Positions 1-6,894 are shown, counted from the first letter of the stretch. The stretch: DNA of 6,894 nt from an uncultured Planctomycetales bacterium (GCA_937889015.1 CALARR010000317.1:1-6894), one strand, 5' to 3'. The notes: generated by a model from the sequence alone, not told the origin. Numbers and translations: made by a program.

Positions 1-2
1 AG

Positions 3-1328
3 GTCTCGGTAGGCGCCTACCGGCACGTGCAGCGTGGCGGCCCCGACACGATCGCGGAGGCCGATCTTGTGTTTGGCGATTCGCCCGACTTTCGCAAGGT
101 CCTGGCCACCGTGAAGGTGAGACACACGGACGAGCCCGGCGCGACGACGTTCGCGAGTTTCGCCCCCATCAAGACACGGTACGTGCGTTGGCAGGTCACG
201 TCGGTCTTGGCGCAGCGGTCGAAGAACGTGGGCGGCCAGAGCATTGAGTGGTTCGGCGCCGGCGTGCCCGAAGCCTTGCCGCACGGCATCCGCCTGGCCG
301 CCAGGGTCCTTCCGATCATGGAGCAAGCGGCGGGCGGCGCGACGCAACTGCTCAAGATTACGCTCACTTCTCCCTATGCCGAGTCGCTGGCGTCGACAGT
401 CCGCGTCAGCGGCCAAGCGCCGCGCGCGGTGCCGGTGGAAATGGGCTCCCAGACGCTCCAATACATGGTTCCGGCGCGTGACGTCGAGGCTCCACTGGAG
501 ATCGCCGTCGATGTGCAGGGCAAGACCGTGGCGTCGCACAGCATCATAATTCCAGCGGCTCGAAGGCTGACGGTCTACGTGCTCCCGCACTCGCACACCG
601 ACATCGGCTATACGGCGATTCAGACCGACATCGAGGAGAAGCAGGTCAACAATCTGCTGCAAGGCCTGGCGGACGCGCGGCGTACGGCCGATTATCCCGA
701 GGGGGCCCGCTTCGTGTGGAACGTCGAGGTGGCCTGGGCGGCGGACCTCTTCCTGAAACGACTTCCGGCAAAGCATCGCGAGGACTTCCTGGAAGCCGTC
801 CGAAAAGGCCAGATCGCCCTGCATGGGATGTACCTGAACGAGCTCACGGGGCTCTGCCGGCCCGAGGAACTGATCCGGCTATTCCGGTATGCCACGCTCC
901 TGGGGCAGCGGACGGGCGTGCCGATCGACTCGGCCATGATGAGCGACGTGCCGGGGTACACGTGGGGCACGGTCACGGCCATGAACCAGGCGGGCATCCG
1001 CTATTTTCCGCCGCCCCCAACACGACGGCGCGGATCGGCAGCATCCGCGTCGAGTGGGAGAACAAGCCGTTCTGGTGGATTGGCCCAGATGGAAAGAGCC
1101 GCGTGCTGGTGTGGCTTCCGTTCTGCGGATACGCGTTGTCGATGCACTATCGCGCGATGTCGCTGCAACTGGTCGAGGCGTTGTGCGAAGACCTTCAGGA
1201 TCGCGGATATCCGTACGACATCGCCTACGTGCGTTGGGCTGGGCATGGCGACAACGCCGTGCCTGAACCGGAGATTTGCGATTTCGTCAGGGCATGGAAC
1301 GCGACCCATGTTTCACCACGGCTGGTGA
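3..1328 (+). CDS. GH38 alpha-mannosidase-like protein, N-terminal part (5' end outside window; frame broken at 1004-1007)
   Basis: The frame is open to the left edge, so the GTG at 27 is probably internal; residues below count from it. Residues 1-80 resemble the end of an F5/8 type C (discoidin/CBM32-like) sugar-binding domain, with RYVRWQVTS and a closing GGQSIEWFGAG. Residues 85-178 form a beta-rich linker domain. The GH38 catalytic domain starts near 181: HSHTDIGYT supplies metal ligands H190 and D192, and SDVPGYTWG supplies D307, the expected nucleophile and metal ligand. Real coding sense stops at F327 (1007). The rest, to the stop at 1326-1328, is an Arg/Pro/Ser/Cys-rich out-of-frame read-through, while the homologous sequence continues in the -1 frame. 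By family this should hydrolyse alpha-mannosidic bonds in a retaining, metal-dependent way, probably outside the cytoplasm. Linkage and substrate cannot be read from sequence. Confidence 0.88.
   Translation, partial: VSVGAYRHVQRGGPDTIAEADLVFGDSPDFRKVLATVKVRHTDEPGATTFASFAPIKTRYVRWQVTSVLAQRSKNVGGQSIEWFGAGVPEALPHGIRLAARVLPIMEQAAGGATQLLKITLTSPYAESLASTVRVSGQAPRAVPVEMGSQTLQYMVPARDVEAPLEIAVDVQGKTVASHSIIIPAARRLTVYVLPHSHTDIGYTAIQTDIEEKQVNNLLQGLADARRTADYPEGARFVWNVEVAWAADLFLKRLPAKHREDFLEAVRKGQIALHGMYLNELTGLCRPEELIRLFRYATLLGQRTGVPIDSAMMSDVPGYTWGTVTAMNQAGIRYFPPPPTRRRGSAASASSGRTSRSGGLAQMERAACWCGFRSADTRCRCTIARCRCNWSRRCAKTFRIADIRTTSPTCVGLGMATTPCLNRRFAISSGHGTRPMFHHGW
1004..1007 (+). other. Frameshift point in a TTTT run inside the GH38 gene
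   Basis: Reading CGC TAT TTT CCG keeps the upstream frame and yields Pro-rich nonsense. With one more T, CGC TAT TTT TCC GCC GCC CCC AAC gives RYFSAAPN, which matches the GH38 pattern at this place. The missing base is therefore placed in the T run, just before the GCC GCC CCC stretch. A -1 slip of a Phe-tRNA from TTT (1005-1007) to TTT (1004-1006) would give the same protein. Confidence 0.85.
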
Positions 1329-3094
1329 TTTCGTCCACCAGCGAGGCCTTCCGCGCCTTGGAAGAACGCTACGGCGACCGCCTGCCGCAGGTCCGCGGCG
1401 ACTGGACACCCTACTGGGAAGACGGGGCCGGCTCTTCGGCGGCCGAGACGGCCATGAATCGCGCCAGCTCCGAGCGGCTTGCGCAGGCCGAAACCCTCTG
1501 GGCAATGATCGCTCCGCGCCGTTACCCGGCGGCGAAGTTCGAAGAGGCGTGGAACAACGTGCTGCTTTACTCGGAGCACACGTGGGGTGCGAGTTGCAGC
1601 GTCTCGGAGCCGGCCAGTGCTTTCACGATGGACCAGTGGTCCATCAAGCAGTCGTACGCGACGACGGCCAACCTCCAGTCGCGGCAACTGGTAAGCGAGG
1701 CCGTCCAGAGCGGCGCGGGCTTTGTCCCCCTGGAACCAGGTGACACGACTGATGCGACCGAACGACCTTGCTTTGTCGACATCTACAACACGACGTCCTG
1801 GGCGCGAACGTCCGTGGCCATCATCCCGAAAGAACTATCCGGGAAGGGGCATTTCGTGACCGACGATCGGGGACAGCCCGTGTGCGCACAGCGTCTGGCC
1901 AATCGCGAGTTGGCGGTGTTGGTTCGCGACCTGCCGCCGCTGACCGGCCGCCGATATACGGTGGCGCGACAAGGGACCGCAGTCGAGGGCGGAAAAGCCA
2001 GGGCCGCCGGGACAACATTGGCCAACGACAAGCTCCGTGTCGTGCTGGATGAGAAGACGGGGGGCATTGTCGACCTGCGGGCCGAGGGAATCGAGGGCAA
2101 CCTGGCCGACACGACCGGCGGCCAGGCGATCAACGACTATCTGTACCTGATCGGCGATGACCTGACCTCGATTCAACATAGTGGACCGGCGAAGATCACG
2201 GTCCGTGATCGCGGGCCGTTGGTGGCGTCGCTGCGGGTCGAGTCGGACGCCCCGGGCTGCCACAAGCTGCTGCGCGAGGTTCGCGTGACCGCCGACGGCG
2301 ATTATGTGGAACTGCTCAACACGGTCGATAAGCGGCGATTGGAGGCGAGCGACTATCGCGAGAAGGCAGGGAAGGAGAGTCTCAACTTTGCGTTTCCCTT
2401 CAATGTGGCTGGCGGCACGGTGCGGCTCGATATCCCGCTGGGAGTGATGCGCCCGGAGGAATACCAGGTGCCAAGTGCCTGCAAGAACTGGCTGACCGTG
2501 GGACGCTGGGCCGACGTATCGAACGCGGAGTACGGCGTGACCTGGGTTACGCTTGATGCGCCGCTAGTGCAGGTGGGGGGCATCACCGCAACGCTTCTCA
2601 ATTCGCCCACCGATCCCGACGCATGGCGGAAGAGGATCGAGCCCACCCAAGCCCTCTACACTTGGGCCATGAACAATCACTGGTACACCAACTATCGCGC
2701 CTACCAGGAGGGGCCGGTGGTCTTCCGGTTTGTGCTCCGGCCGCACCGTGGGCGAACCAGCGACGCCGAAGCGTCGCGCGTGGCGACGGGGTTCAGCCAG
2801 CCGCTGGTGGCAGTGCCAGGCCGGGGGCCTGCGCCGCGCGGGACGTCGCTGCTGCGAGTCGAACCGGCGGAAGTGCTTGTCGCCGGCCTGAAGCCCAGCG
2901 ACGACGGACGGGCGATCATCATCCGGTTGCTGGGCGCCACGGGGCAGAACTCGTCGGCACGCCTCACGTGGTCGCGCGCACCGCGGGAACTTCGGCTCAG
3001 CGACACGAGCGAGCGGCACGGCAAGGCGATTGTTGGCGATGTGCCGGTGCCGGCGTGGGGGCTGGTGACGGTCCGGGCGGAGCTGGCGGAGTAG
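1007..3094 (+). CDS. GH38 alpha-mannosidase-like protein, C-terminal part (continuation of the same gene after the frameshift)
   Basis: This frame continues the gene directly: ...GIRYF joins SAAPNTTARIGSIRVEWENK as expected for GH38. In joined numbering (GTG at 27 = 1) it adds residues 328-1022. AGHGDN gives D409, the candidate acid/base. SEHTWGAS gives H518, the fourth predicted metal ligand, which completes the H190/D192/D307/H518 set. The second half is beta-sandwich, including the GH38 C-terminal NNHWYTNY motif (coded about 2671-2694) and a final beta domain ending in AELAE and TAG at 3092-3094. The same frame is open upstream to 716, but there it reads as low-complexity Gly/Arg/Pro nonsense, so 716 is not a start. 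No ribosome binding site marks an independent start near 1007. The 695 codons after the break are undamaged, pointing to a very recent mutation, a sequence error, or slippage during translation. Confidence 0.88.
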   Translation, partial: SAAPNTTARIGSIRVEWENKPFWWIGPDGKSRVLVWLPFCGYALSMHYRAMSLQLVEALCEDLQDRGYPYDIAYVRWAGHGDNAVPEPEICDFVRAWNATHVSPRLVISSTSEAFRALEERYGDRLPQVRGDWTPYWEDGAGSSAAETAMNRASSERLAQAETLWAMIAPRRYPAAKFEEAWNNVLLYSEHTWGASCSVSEPASAFTMDQWSIKQSYATTANLQSRQLVSEAVQSGAGFVPLEPGDTTDATERPCFVDIYNTTSWARTSVAIIPKELSGKGHFVTDDRGQPVCAQRLANRELAVLVRDLPPLTGRRYTVARQGTAVEGGKARAAGTTLANDKLRVVLDEKTGGIVDLRAEGIEGNLADTTGGQAINDYLYLIGDDLTSIQHSGPAKITVRDRGPLVASLRVESDAPGCHKLLREVRVTADGDYVELLNTVDKRRLEASDYREKAGKESLNFAFPFNVAGGTVRLDIPLGVMRPEEYQVPSACKNWLTVGRWADVSNAEYGVTWVTLDAPLVQVGGITATLLNSPTDPDAWRKRIEPTQALYTWAMNNHWYTNYRAYQEGPVVFRFVLRPHRGRTSDAEASRVATGFSQPLVAVPGRGPAPRGTSLLRVEPAEVLVAGLKPSDDGRAIIIRLLGATGQNSSARLTWSRAPRELRLSDTSERHGKAIVGDVPVPAWGLVTVRAELAE

Positions 3095-3144
3095 ACCGTG
3101 CGTTCAGAAACAAATCGTACCATAACCAGCGGCCAAGTGTTTGC

Positions 3145-3149
3145 AGGAG
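3145..3149 (+). promoter_or_regulatory. Ribosome binding site AGGAG of the DUF5054 gene
   Basis: AGGAG lies 6 nt upstream of ATG 3156, which is ideal spacing. It favours 3156 over the in-frame TTG at 3141, which has no such motif and would place this site inside the coding region. It also lets the second gene be translated independently of the first. Confidence 0.8.
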
Positions 3150-3155
3150 CCAGCG

Positions 3156-5834
3156 ATGCGATTCACCAGGCAAGTCGGATGGTGTCTTTGGGCTTTGTCG
3201 TGGAGCATGGGCAGTCTCGGCCAATCGCCCCAGGCCGAACCACCGCGAGTGAAGGAAGTGATCCTCGTCTTCAAGACGCATTTTGATATTGGCTATACGC
3301 ACCTGGCGCGCGAGGTCGTGGACAGCTACCGCACGACGATGATCGATCGCGCGCTGGCCGTGTGCGACGATTCGCAGAGCCTGCCGGCAGACCAGCGATT
3401 CGTATGGACCATCCCCGGCTGGCCGATGGCGCAGATCCTCTGGCCGGGACAGTCACCGGAGCGGCAGACTCGCCTGGAGCAGGCCGTGCGCGACGGCCGG
3501 CTGGTGTGGCACGCGATGGCGGGCTCGACGCACACGGAGTCGCTGGAGCTGGAGGACATGGTGCGGAGCCTGGGGTTTTCGTCCTGCCTGGCGAGACGGT
3601 TCGGGCAAGCTCTGCCTCGCGACGCCAAGCTCACCGATGTGCCCACGCATGTGTGGTTGCTGCCGACGCTGCTGCGCCATGCAGGCGTGGACTTTCTGCA
3701 CGTGGGATGCAACAGGGCCAGTACGGCGGCCGAGGTCCCGCGCCTGTTCTGGTGGGAAGGGCCGGACGGGTCGCGGTTGCTGACGATGTATGCGGCGGAC
3801 GGCTACGGAGGGAAACTGACGCCGCCAGACGACTGGCCGCATCGGACCTGGCTGGCGTTGATCCACAGCGGGGATAACGCGGGCCCGCCCACGTCGGAGG
3901 CGGTGCGCAAGCTGCTGGCCGAGGCGGCCCAGAAACTGCCGGGGGTGAAGGTCCGCATGGGACGGTTGTCGGATTTTGCCGCCGCGATCCTGGCCGAGCG
4001 TGCGGAGATCCCCGTGGTCCGTGCGGACATGCCCGACACCTGGATCCACGGCCTGATGTCGATGCCTATCGAGACCGGGATCGCCCGGCGTTGTCGGCCG
4101 CGGTTGGCCGCCTGGGAGTCGCTGCACACGCAGTTGTGTTTGCGTGGCGTCGAAAGCTCTTCGGTGGCAGGGGCGATCGCCGGGGCCTACGAGCAGAGTT
4201 GGCTTTACGGGGAGCACACCTGGGGGGCCAGTTGCCGCTACTACGGCCCGCGCCTCTTCGGCCAGGCATGGCAAGATTCCTTGGCCCAAGGCAAGTACGC
4301 GTTCGCCGAGGAGTCGTGGCGGGAGCATGGCCAGTACGCCCGGAATCTCCAGGACGCGGTTGCCGCCGGCGCGGGCCGGGATCTCCAACTCCTGGGCCGC
4401 GCGGTCAACGTGACGGGGCAACGGATCGTGGTCTACAATCCGCTGCCTTGGCCGCGCAGCGACGTGGTGTCGTTGGCCGTGGAACCGGGAACACGGGCGT
4501 CGTGGAAGGATGCCGAAGGCGGGCGAGCGGTTCCAGCAGTCCTGGAAGGCAAGACGCTTCGCTTCTTGGCACACGACGTGCCGGCCATGGGCTATCGGAC
4601 CTACGTTCCCGATCCCCGTGCGCCGCAGACAGGCGTTGGCCACGGCCGTTTCGATGCGGAGCTGGACCCGAAGTTGAGTTCCCCAGCCTTCCAGGTGACA
4701 CTCGACACGCGTCGCGGCGGAATCGTTTCGCTTGTCGATCGGCGCGCGGAGAGGGAACTGGTGGACCAGGCGTCGACGTATGTCCTCGGCCAGTACCTGT
4801 ACGAGCGGTTCAGCGATGCGCAACAGCAGCACTACTCGGAGACCTATTGCAAGCCGATCGCCACCTACAAGTACCAGTTCGGAAAGGTTGGGATGCCGGC
4901 CGATACGCCTTATGTGGCCGCGTCGCCCGCCGAGTTTCGTCTCCGCCGGTTCCGCGATCCGCTGGGCGCACGGGCGGAGTTGTCGGCCCAGGTGACCGAG
5001 ACCGTGCCGCATGCCGTAACGTTGAGCGTGTGTCTGTATGACGATCTGCCCTACGCCGACCTGACATGGACCGTGGCCGGCAAGAAGGCCGATCCCCGGG
5101 CCGAGGCGGGCTGGCTTTGCCTGCCGCTGGCCATCGGCGAGCCCCAGTTTCGGCTGGGACGCCTAGGATCGATCGTCGATCCATCGCGCGACATGGTGCC
5201 CGGCACCAACCGCGACCTGTTCTGCATCCACACGGGGCTGACGGTCGCGGACCAAGGGGGGCGCGGCGTGGGGATATGCCCGCTGGATTCGCCGCTGGTG
5301 AGCCTGGGCGAACCGGGGATTTACCATTTCACGCAGCAGTTCACGCCTCGTCGCTCCACGGTCTTCGTGCAGCTGTTCAACAATGCGTGGAGCACCAACT
5401 TCCAACAGTGGATCGCCGGCGACTGGTCGTCCACGGTACGGATCTGGGCGACCGCGGGCAAGAACTCGCGCGACGACCTGATCGGCCCGGGCTGCGAAGC
5501 GCGCTGGCCCTGCCAGGCGGCGTTGGTGGACGGCGCGGCCGGGCGTTTGGCGGCCACGGGCCAAGGAATCGCGTTGGCGAAGCGCGGCACGCTGGTGACC
5601 GCCTTGGGCCCCAATCCCGACGGCGCGGGGATCGTGCTGCGGTTGTGGGAGTTGGCGGGCGATGAAGGGGGGTGCGAGGTCCAAGTCCCGTCATGGCTGG
5701 CAAAGAGCCGCGTGCAGCCGTGCGATCTTCGCGGTCAGCCGCATGGCACGCCATTGGAAGTGCGGCAGGGGCGACTGACGATCCCGGTGAGGCGATTCGC
5801 GCCGGCAAGCCTGATCCTGACGCCGGAACCGTGA
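3156..5834 (+). CDS. Secreted DUF5054 / GH38-like glycoside hydrolase (probable alpha-mannosidase-type enzyme)
   Basis: 892 aa from ATG 3156, chosen because of the AGGAG site 6 nt upstream and because it begins a signal peptide: basic MRFTR, a hydrophobic stretch to about residue 21, cleavage probably near 22-28. The catalytic domain follows directly. FKTHFDIGYT gives H42 and D44, LTDVPTHVW gives D161 (predicted nucleophile and ligand), HSGDNAGPP gives D240 (candidate acid/base), and YGEHTWGAS gives H354. The order and wording (VFKTHFDIGYT, FVWTIPGW, WHAMAGSTHTE, LTDVPTH, FLHVGCN) match the DUF5054 group of GH38-like proteins as I know it. Residues about 412-892 are beta-sandwich, with NNAWSTNF at 742-749 parallel to the first gene. 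It begins 61 nt after that gene, so co-transcription is likely. There is no sugar-binding domain. Activity is inferred from the fold; few DUF5054 proteins have a known substrate. Confidence 0.9.
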   Translation: MRFTRQVGWCLWALSWSMGSLGQSPQAEPPRVKEVILVFKTHFDIGYTHLAREVVDSYRTTMIDRALAVCDDSQSLPADQRFVWTIPGWPMAQILWPGQSPERQTRLEQAVRDGRLVWHAMAGSTHTESLELEDMVRSLGFSSCLARRFGQALPRDAKLTDVPTHVWLLPTLLRHAGVDFLHVGCNRASTAAEVPRLFWWEGPDGSRLLTMYAADGYGGKLTPPDDWPHRTWLALIHSGDNAGPPTSEAVRKLLAEAAQKLPGVKVRMGRLSDFAAAILAERAEIPVVRADMPDTWIHGLMSMPIETGIARRCRPRLAAWESLHTQLCLRGVESSSVAGAIAGAYEQSWLYGEHTWGASCRYYGPRLFGQAWQDSLAQGKYAFAEESWREHGQYARNLQDAVAAGAGRDLQLLGRAVNVTGQRIVVYNPLPWPRSDVVSLAVEPGTRASWKDAEGGRAVPAVLEGKTLRFLAHDVPAMGYRTYVPDPRAPQTGVGHGRFDAELDPKLSSPAFQVTLDTRRGGIVSLVDRRAERELVDQASTYVLGQYLYERFSDAQQQHYSETYCKPIATYKYQFGKVGMPADTPYVAASPAEFRLRRFRDPLGARAELSAQVTETVPHAVTLSVCLYDDLPYADLTWTVAGKKADPRAEAGWLCLPLAIGEPQFRLGRLGSIVDPSRDMVPGTNRDLFCIHTGLTVADQGGRGVGICPLDSPLVSLGEPGIYHFTQQFTPRRSTVFVQLFNNAWSTNFQQWIAGDWSSTVRIWATAGKNSRDDLIGPGCEARWPCQAALVDGAAGRLAATGQGIALAKRGTLVTALGPNPDGAGIVLRLWELAGDEGGCEVQVPSWLAKSRVQPCDLRGQPHGTPLEVRQGRLTIPVRRFAPASLILTPEP

Positions 5835-5849
5835 ATGGCGGTTCGGTCC

Positions 5850-5889
5850 GGCCAGGGCAACAAGATCGGCCGTCCGCCCTTGTCTGGCC
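5850..5889 (+). terminator. Hairpin just downstream of the DUF5054 stop (possible transcript end)
   Basis: GGCCAG (5850-5855) pairs with CTGGCC (5884-5889), and ACAAG (5860-5864) pairs with CTTGT (5879-5883). This leaves a 4-nt bulge on the left side and a 14-nt GC-rich loop. It begins 15 nt after the stop, a usual place for a terminator or a 3'-end stabilising hairpin. There is no T tract after it, so a classical intrinsic terminator is not shown. Confidence 0.35.
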
Positions 5890-6045
5890 TATTGATCGCT
5901 GCATCGCCATGGATGATTGCCCTAAGAACGGCCTGGGAAAGCAGCGAGTTTCGCTTATTGGGTGTCAGAAAAGGAATATCGTGGCTGTCCCGGCCGTTGC
6001 CCGGGAAAACCGGCCTCCCGATGGTCGGCCTCACAGCATCACTTA

Positions 6046-6123
6046 GAGCCGGTCCCAGAACCTGCCGACAGCTCGGTGCCGCTGGGCCGCCCGGCTTGGC
6101 TGTGGCGGTTATGGGATAGGTTC
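6046..6123. mobile_element. 78-bp MITE-like element with imperfect terminal inverted repeats
   Basis: The left end GAGCCGGTCCCAGAACC (6046-6062) matches the reverse complement of the right end, GAACCTATCCCATAACC (6107-6123), at 13 of 17 positions. Pairing continues inward: TGCCGACAGC on the left against GCCACAGC on the right. TTA stands directly outside both ends (6043-6045 and 6124-6126), like a 3-bp target duplication. Termini starting GA-CC and a TNA-type target recall IS5-family elements of the IS1031 type, which is family knowledge rather than a match I could run. At 78 bp it cannot encode a transposase, so it would have been moved by a related one elsewhere. It could also be only a strong RNA hairpin. 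Confidence 0.55.
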
Positions 6124-6168
6124 TTACCTGAGACGTAATATCTTTCGGGGTCCCGTTGGTGGCCCTGG

Positions 6169-6197
6169 GTTTGTTGGCTATGCAGAGCCCAACAAGC
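6169..6197. repeat. REP-like palindrome / hairpin
   Basis: TTGTTGG (6171-6177) pairs with CCAACAA (6189-6195), and CT (6178-6179) with AG (6186-6187) past a single bulged C. The loop is ATGCAG, and a G-T and a G-C pair extend the base of the stem. No T run follows on the + strand. It resembles short intergenic palindromes found in many copies in bacterial genomes, but only one copy is visible here. Confidence 0.4.
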
Positions 6198-6490
6198 GGG
6201 CGAGACACCATCGCCGACTGGCCGATTGGCGGATCGCTCCAGCCCCCCCTTCTTTCTCCCTCATTGCCAACACCTCGCCCAACCAGGCCCTGCAATCGCC
6301 GCAGACTACGCAGTGGTTCAGGTCGGGCTGTGTGGCTGTCTTCCTCCCCACCTCGCGGCTTCTGTGAGCCCTCAGGCAGGCGATACGGCCGGAGCGACCT
6401 GCGGGAGTCCGGCTTCGTGCGGTAAGCGCCACCAGCATGTTGTATTACCATCCTCAATGCCAGTGAACTCCCCCGGTTCCCATTTCCGAT

Positions 6491-6500
6491 ACGAATTCGT
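6491..6500. other. Perfect 10-bp palindrome ACGAATTCGT
   Basis: A perfect inverted repeat about 115 nt upstream of the 6616 start. It could be a binding site for a dimeric regulator, but one short palindrome in 781 nt is weak evidence and no promoter boxes are identifiable next to it. Confidence 0.15.
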
Positions 6501-6615
6501 GGGGGCACAAAGCCGAAGGGGACGCACCTGCGCGCTCATTATGCAGCAGATGGTCGGTAAACGTTTGGCGGATTGGCAGCACCGGCCAGCGCACGCATTG
6601 CGAGGGCCGTCGGCG

Positions 6616-6894
6616 ATGACCAAGTGTCGCATGTGCTGTCTCTGGCTGTTGATGATCGTGTCGATGGTCGGCGCTGCGGCGGGACAGGCGTCGAGCGAGC
6701 AGCAATCCGCCTCTGACGATCGCCCTGGTTCGCAATTTCGCGATGACCCTTTGGGGCACGTCCGGCCTGGGTTGGGGGCCGACATCGAGGCGGCGATGGC
6801 AGAGAACCAGGCTGAGGAAGAGCATCATGGTCTGCTCGGCCGCCACTTGCACGGTCGCGGCCCAGTGGCCTTCGAGTATCTGTACACGGGTGAA
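6616..6894 (+). CDS. Secreted or outer-membrane protein, N-terminal part (runs off the right edge); possibly a carbohydrate porin
   Basis: 93 codons are visible, open to the window end. The start ATG 6616 is chosen because it begins a clear Sec signal peptide: MTKCR, then hydrophobic residues 6-22, with a likely cut after A25 (AGQA-SS). GAGGG at 6602-6606 is a suitable ribosome binding site with a 9-nt gap. The frame is open upstream as far as 6139, and ATG 6541 is in frame, but that extension is not protein-like and would bury the signal peptide. After the cut come an acidic, Ser/Gln-rich stretch and then GLLGRHLHGRGPVAFEYLYTGE, whose last part resembles the first beta-strand of OprB-type carbohydrate porins (weak, from memory). 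If so, it would pass sugars across the outer membrane, fitting the upstream glycosidases. Otherwise it is an unidentified exported protein. Confidence 0.65.
   Translation, partial: MTKCRMCCLWLLMIVSMVGAAAGQASSEQQSASDDRPGSQFRDDPLGHVRPGLGADIEAAMAENQAEEEHHGLLGRHLHGRGPVAFEYLYTGE

Larger units (their letters stand above)
5835..6615. other. 781-nt intergenic region without a convincing gene
   Basis: No stretch here reads like a protein. The open frames on both strands are rich in Arg, Pro, Gly and Ser, cross the repeat element, lack recognisable motifs, and the longest (minus strand, 5735-6508) also overlaps the end of the DUF5054 gene. I see no tRNA- or rRNA-like sequence. What it does hold is the 5850 hairpin, the 78-bp inverted-repeat element, the 6169 hairpin, the 6491 palindrome and, at its right end, the presumed upstream region of the 6616 gene. 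I could not identify convincing -35/-10 boxes. Confidence 0.6.

Noticed and set aside
716..1006. Upstream extension of the second GH38 frame, giving a 792-residue protein starting at 716
   Set aside because: The + frame ending at 1007 carries the GH38 motifs over this stretch, while the 716 frame reads as low-complexity nonsense until 1007.
3141..3155. TTG at 3141 as the start of the DUF5054 gene
   Set aside because: The AGGAG site at 3145-3149 is placed for ATG 3156, which begins the signal peptide.
3453..5012. 519-residue open frame on the minus strand inside the DUF5054 gene
   Set aside because: Its composition (Arg/His/Gln/Pro-rich) is typical of an antisense shadow of high-GC coding DNA, and the + strand frame here has clear family motifs.
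5987..6006. Hairpin TCCCGG...CCGGGA followed by AAAA as a terminator
   Set aside because: The stem is only 6 bp, no T run follows it on either strand in the required position, and such GC-rich palindromes are frequent by chance here.
6301..6345. GGTTCAGGTC-like stretch as part of a tRNA T-arm
   Set aside because: No matching acceptor, D or anticodon arms can be placed around it.
5735..6508. 257-residue open frame on the minus strand
   Set aside because: It overlaps the end of the DUF5054 gene, runs through the inverted-repeat element, and is a basic Arg/Pro/Gly-rich sequence with no domain, signal peptide or motif.

Overview
The window looks like chromosomal DNA from a GC-rich, glycan-degrading bacterium. 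A planctomycete is my best guess, with a related Verrucomicrobia/Lentisphaerae-type lineage as the alternative. The reasons are high GC coding sequence, large secreted glycosidases with a discoidin-like carbohydrate-binding domain, Sec signal peptides, and long spacers with few genes. The taxon is inferred, because no marker gene is present.

Layout, all on the + strand. (1) Positions 1-3094 hold the 3' part of a large GH38 alpha-mannosidase-type gene, whose 5' end lies outside the window. Its reading frame breaks at a TTTT run (1004-1007), so it appears as two overlapping open frames. Restoring one T, or slipping back one base there, gives one continuous protein of at least 1030 residues carrying the whole GH38 metal site. 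(2) After a 61-nt gap, 3156-5834 encodes a second, intact, secreted GH38-like enzyme of the DUF5054 type (892 aa), starting behind a good AGGAG ribosome binding site. (3) Positions 5835-6615 (781 nt) hold no convincing gene. They contain a hairpin just past the stop, a 78-bp MITE-like inverted-repeat element flanked by TTA, a REP-like hairpin and a small perfect palindrome. (4) From 6616 a new gene with a clear signal peptide runs off the right edge. It is possibly an outer-membrane carbohydrate porin, but only 93 codons are visible.

The two enzymes probably form one transcription unit. They share the same four predicted metal ligands (H-x-D, D in a DVP motif, H in EHTWGAS) and the same candidate acid/base (GDN) but belong to different subgroups. 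The simplest reading is a secreted pair attacking alpha-mannosidic or related linkages in complex glycans. If gene 4 is a porin it would fit sugar uptake from such a system, though the long spacer and mobile-element relic suggest it is a separate transcription unit. I found no evidence of a wholly new system. The observations most worth checking are the frameshift in the first mannosidase and the miniature element.
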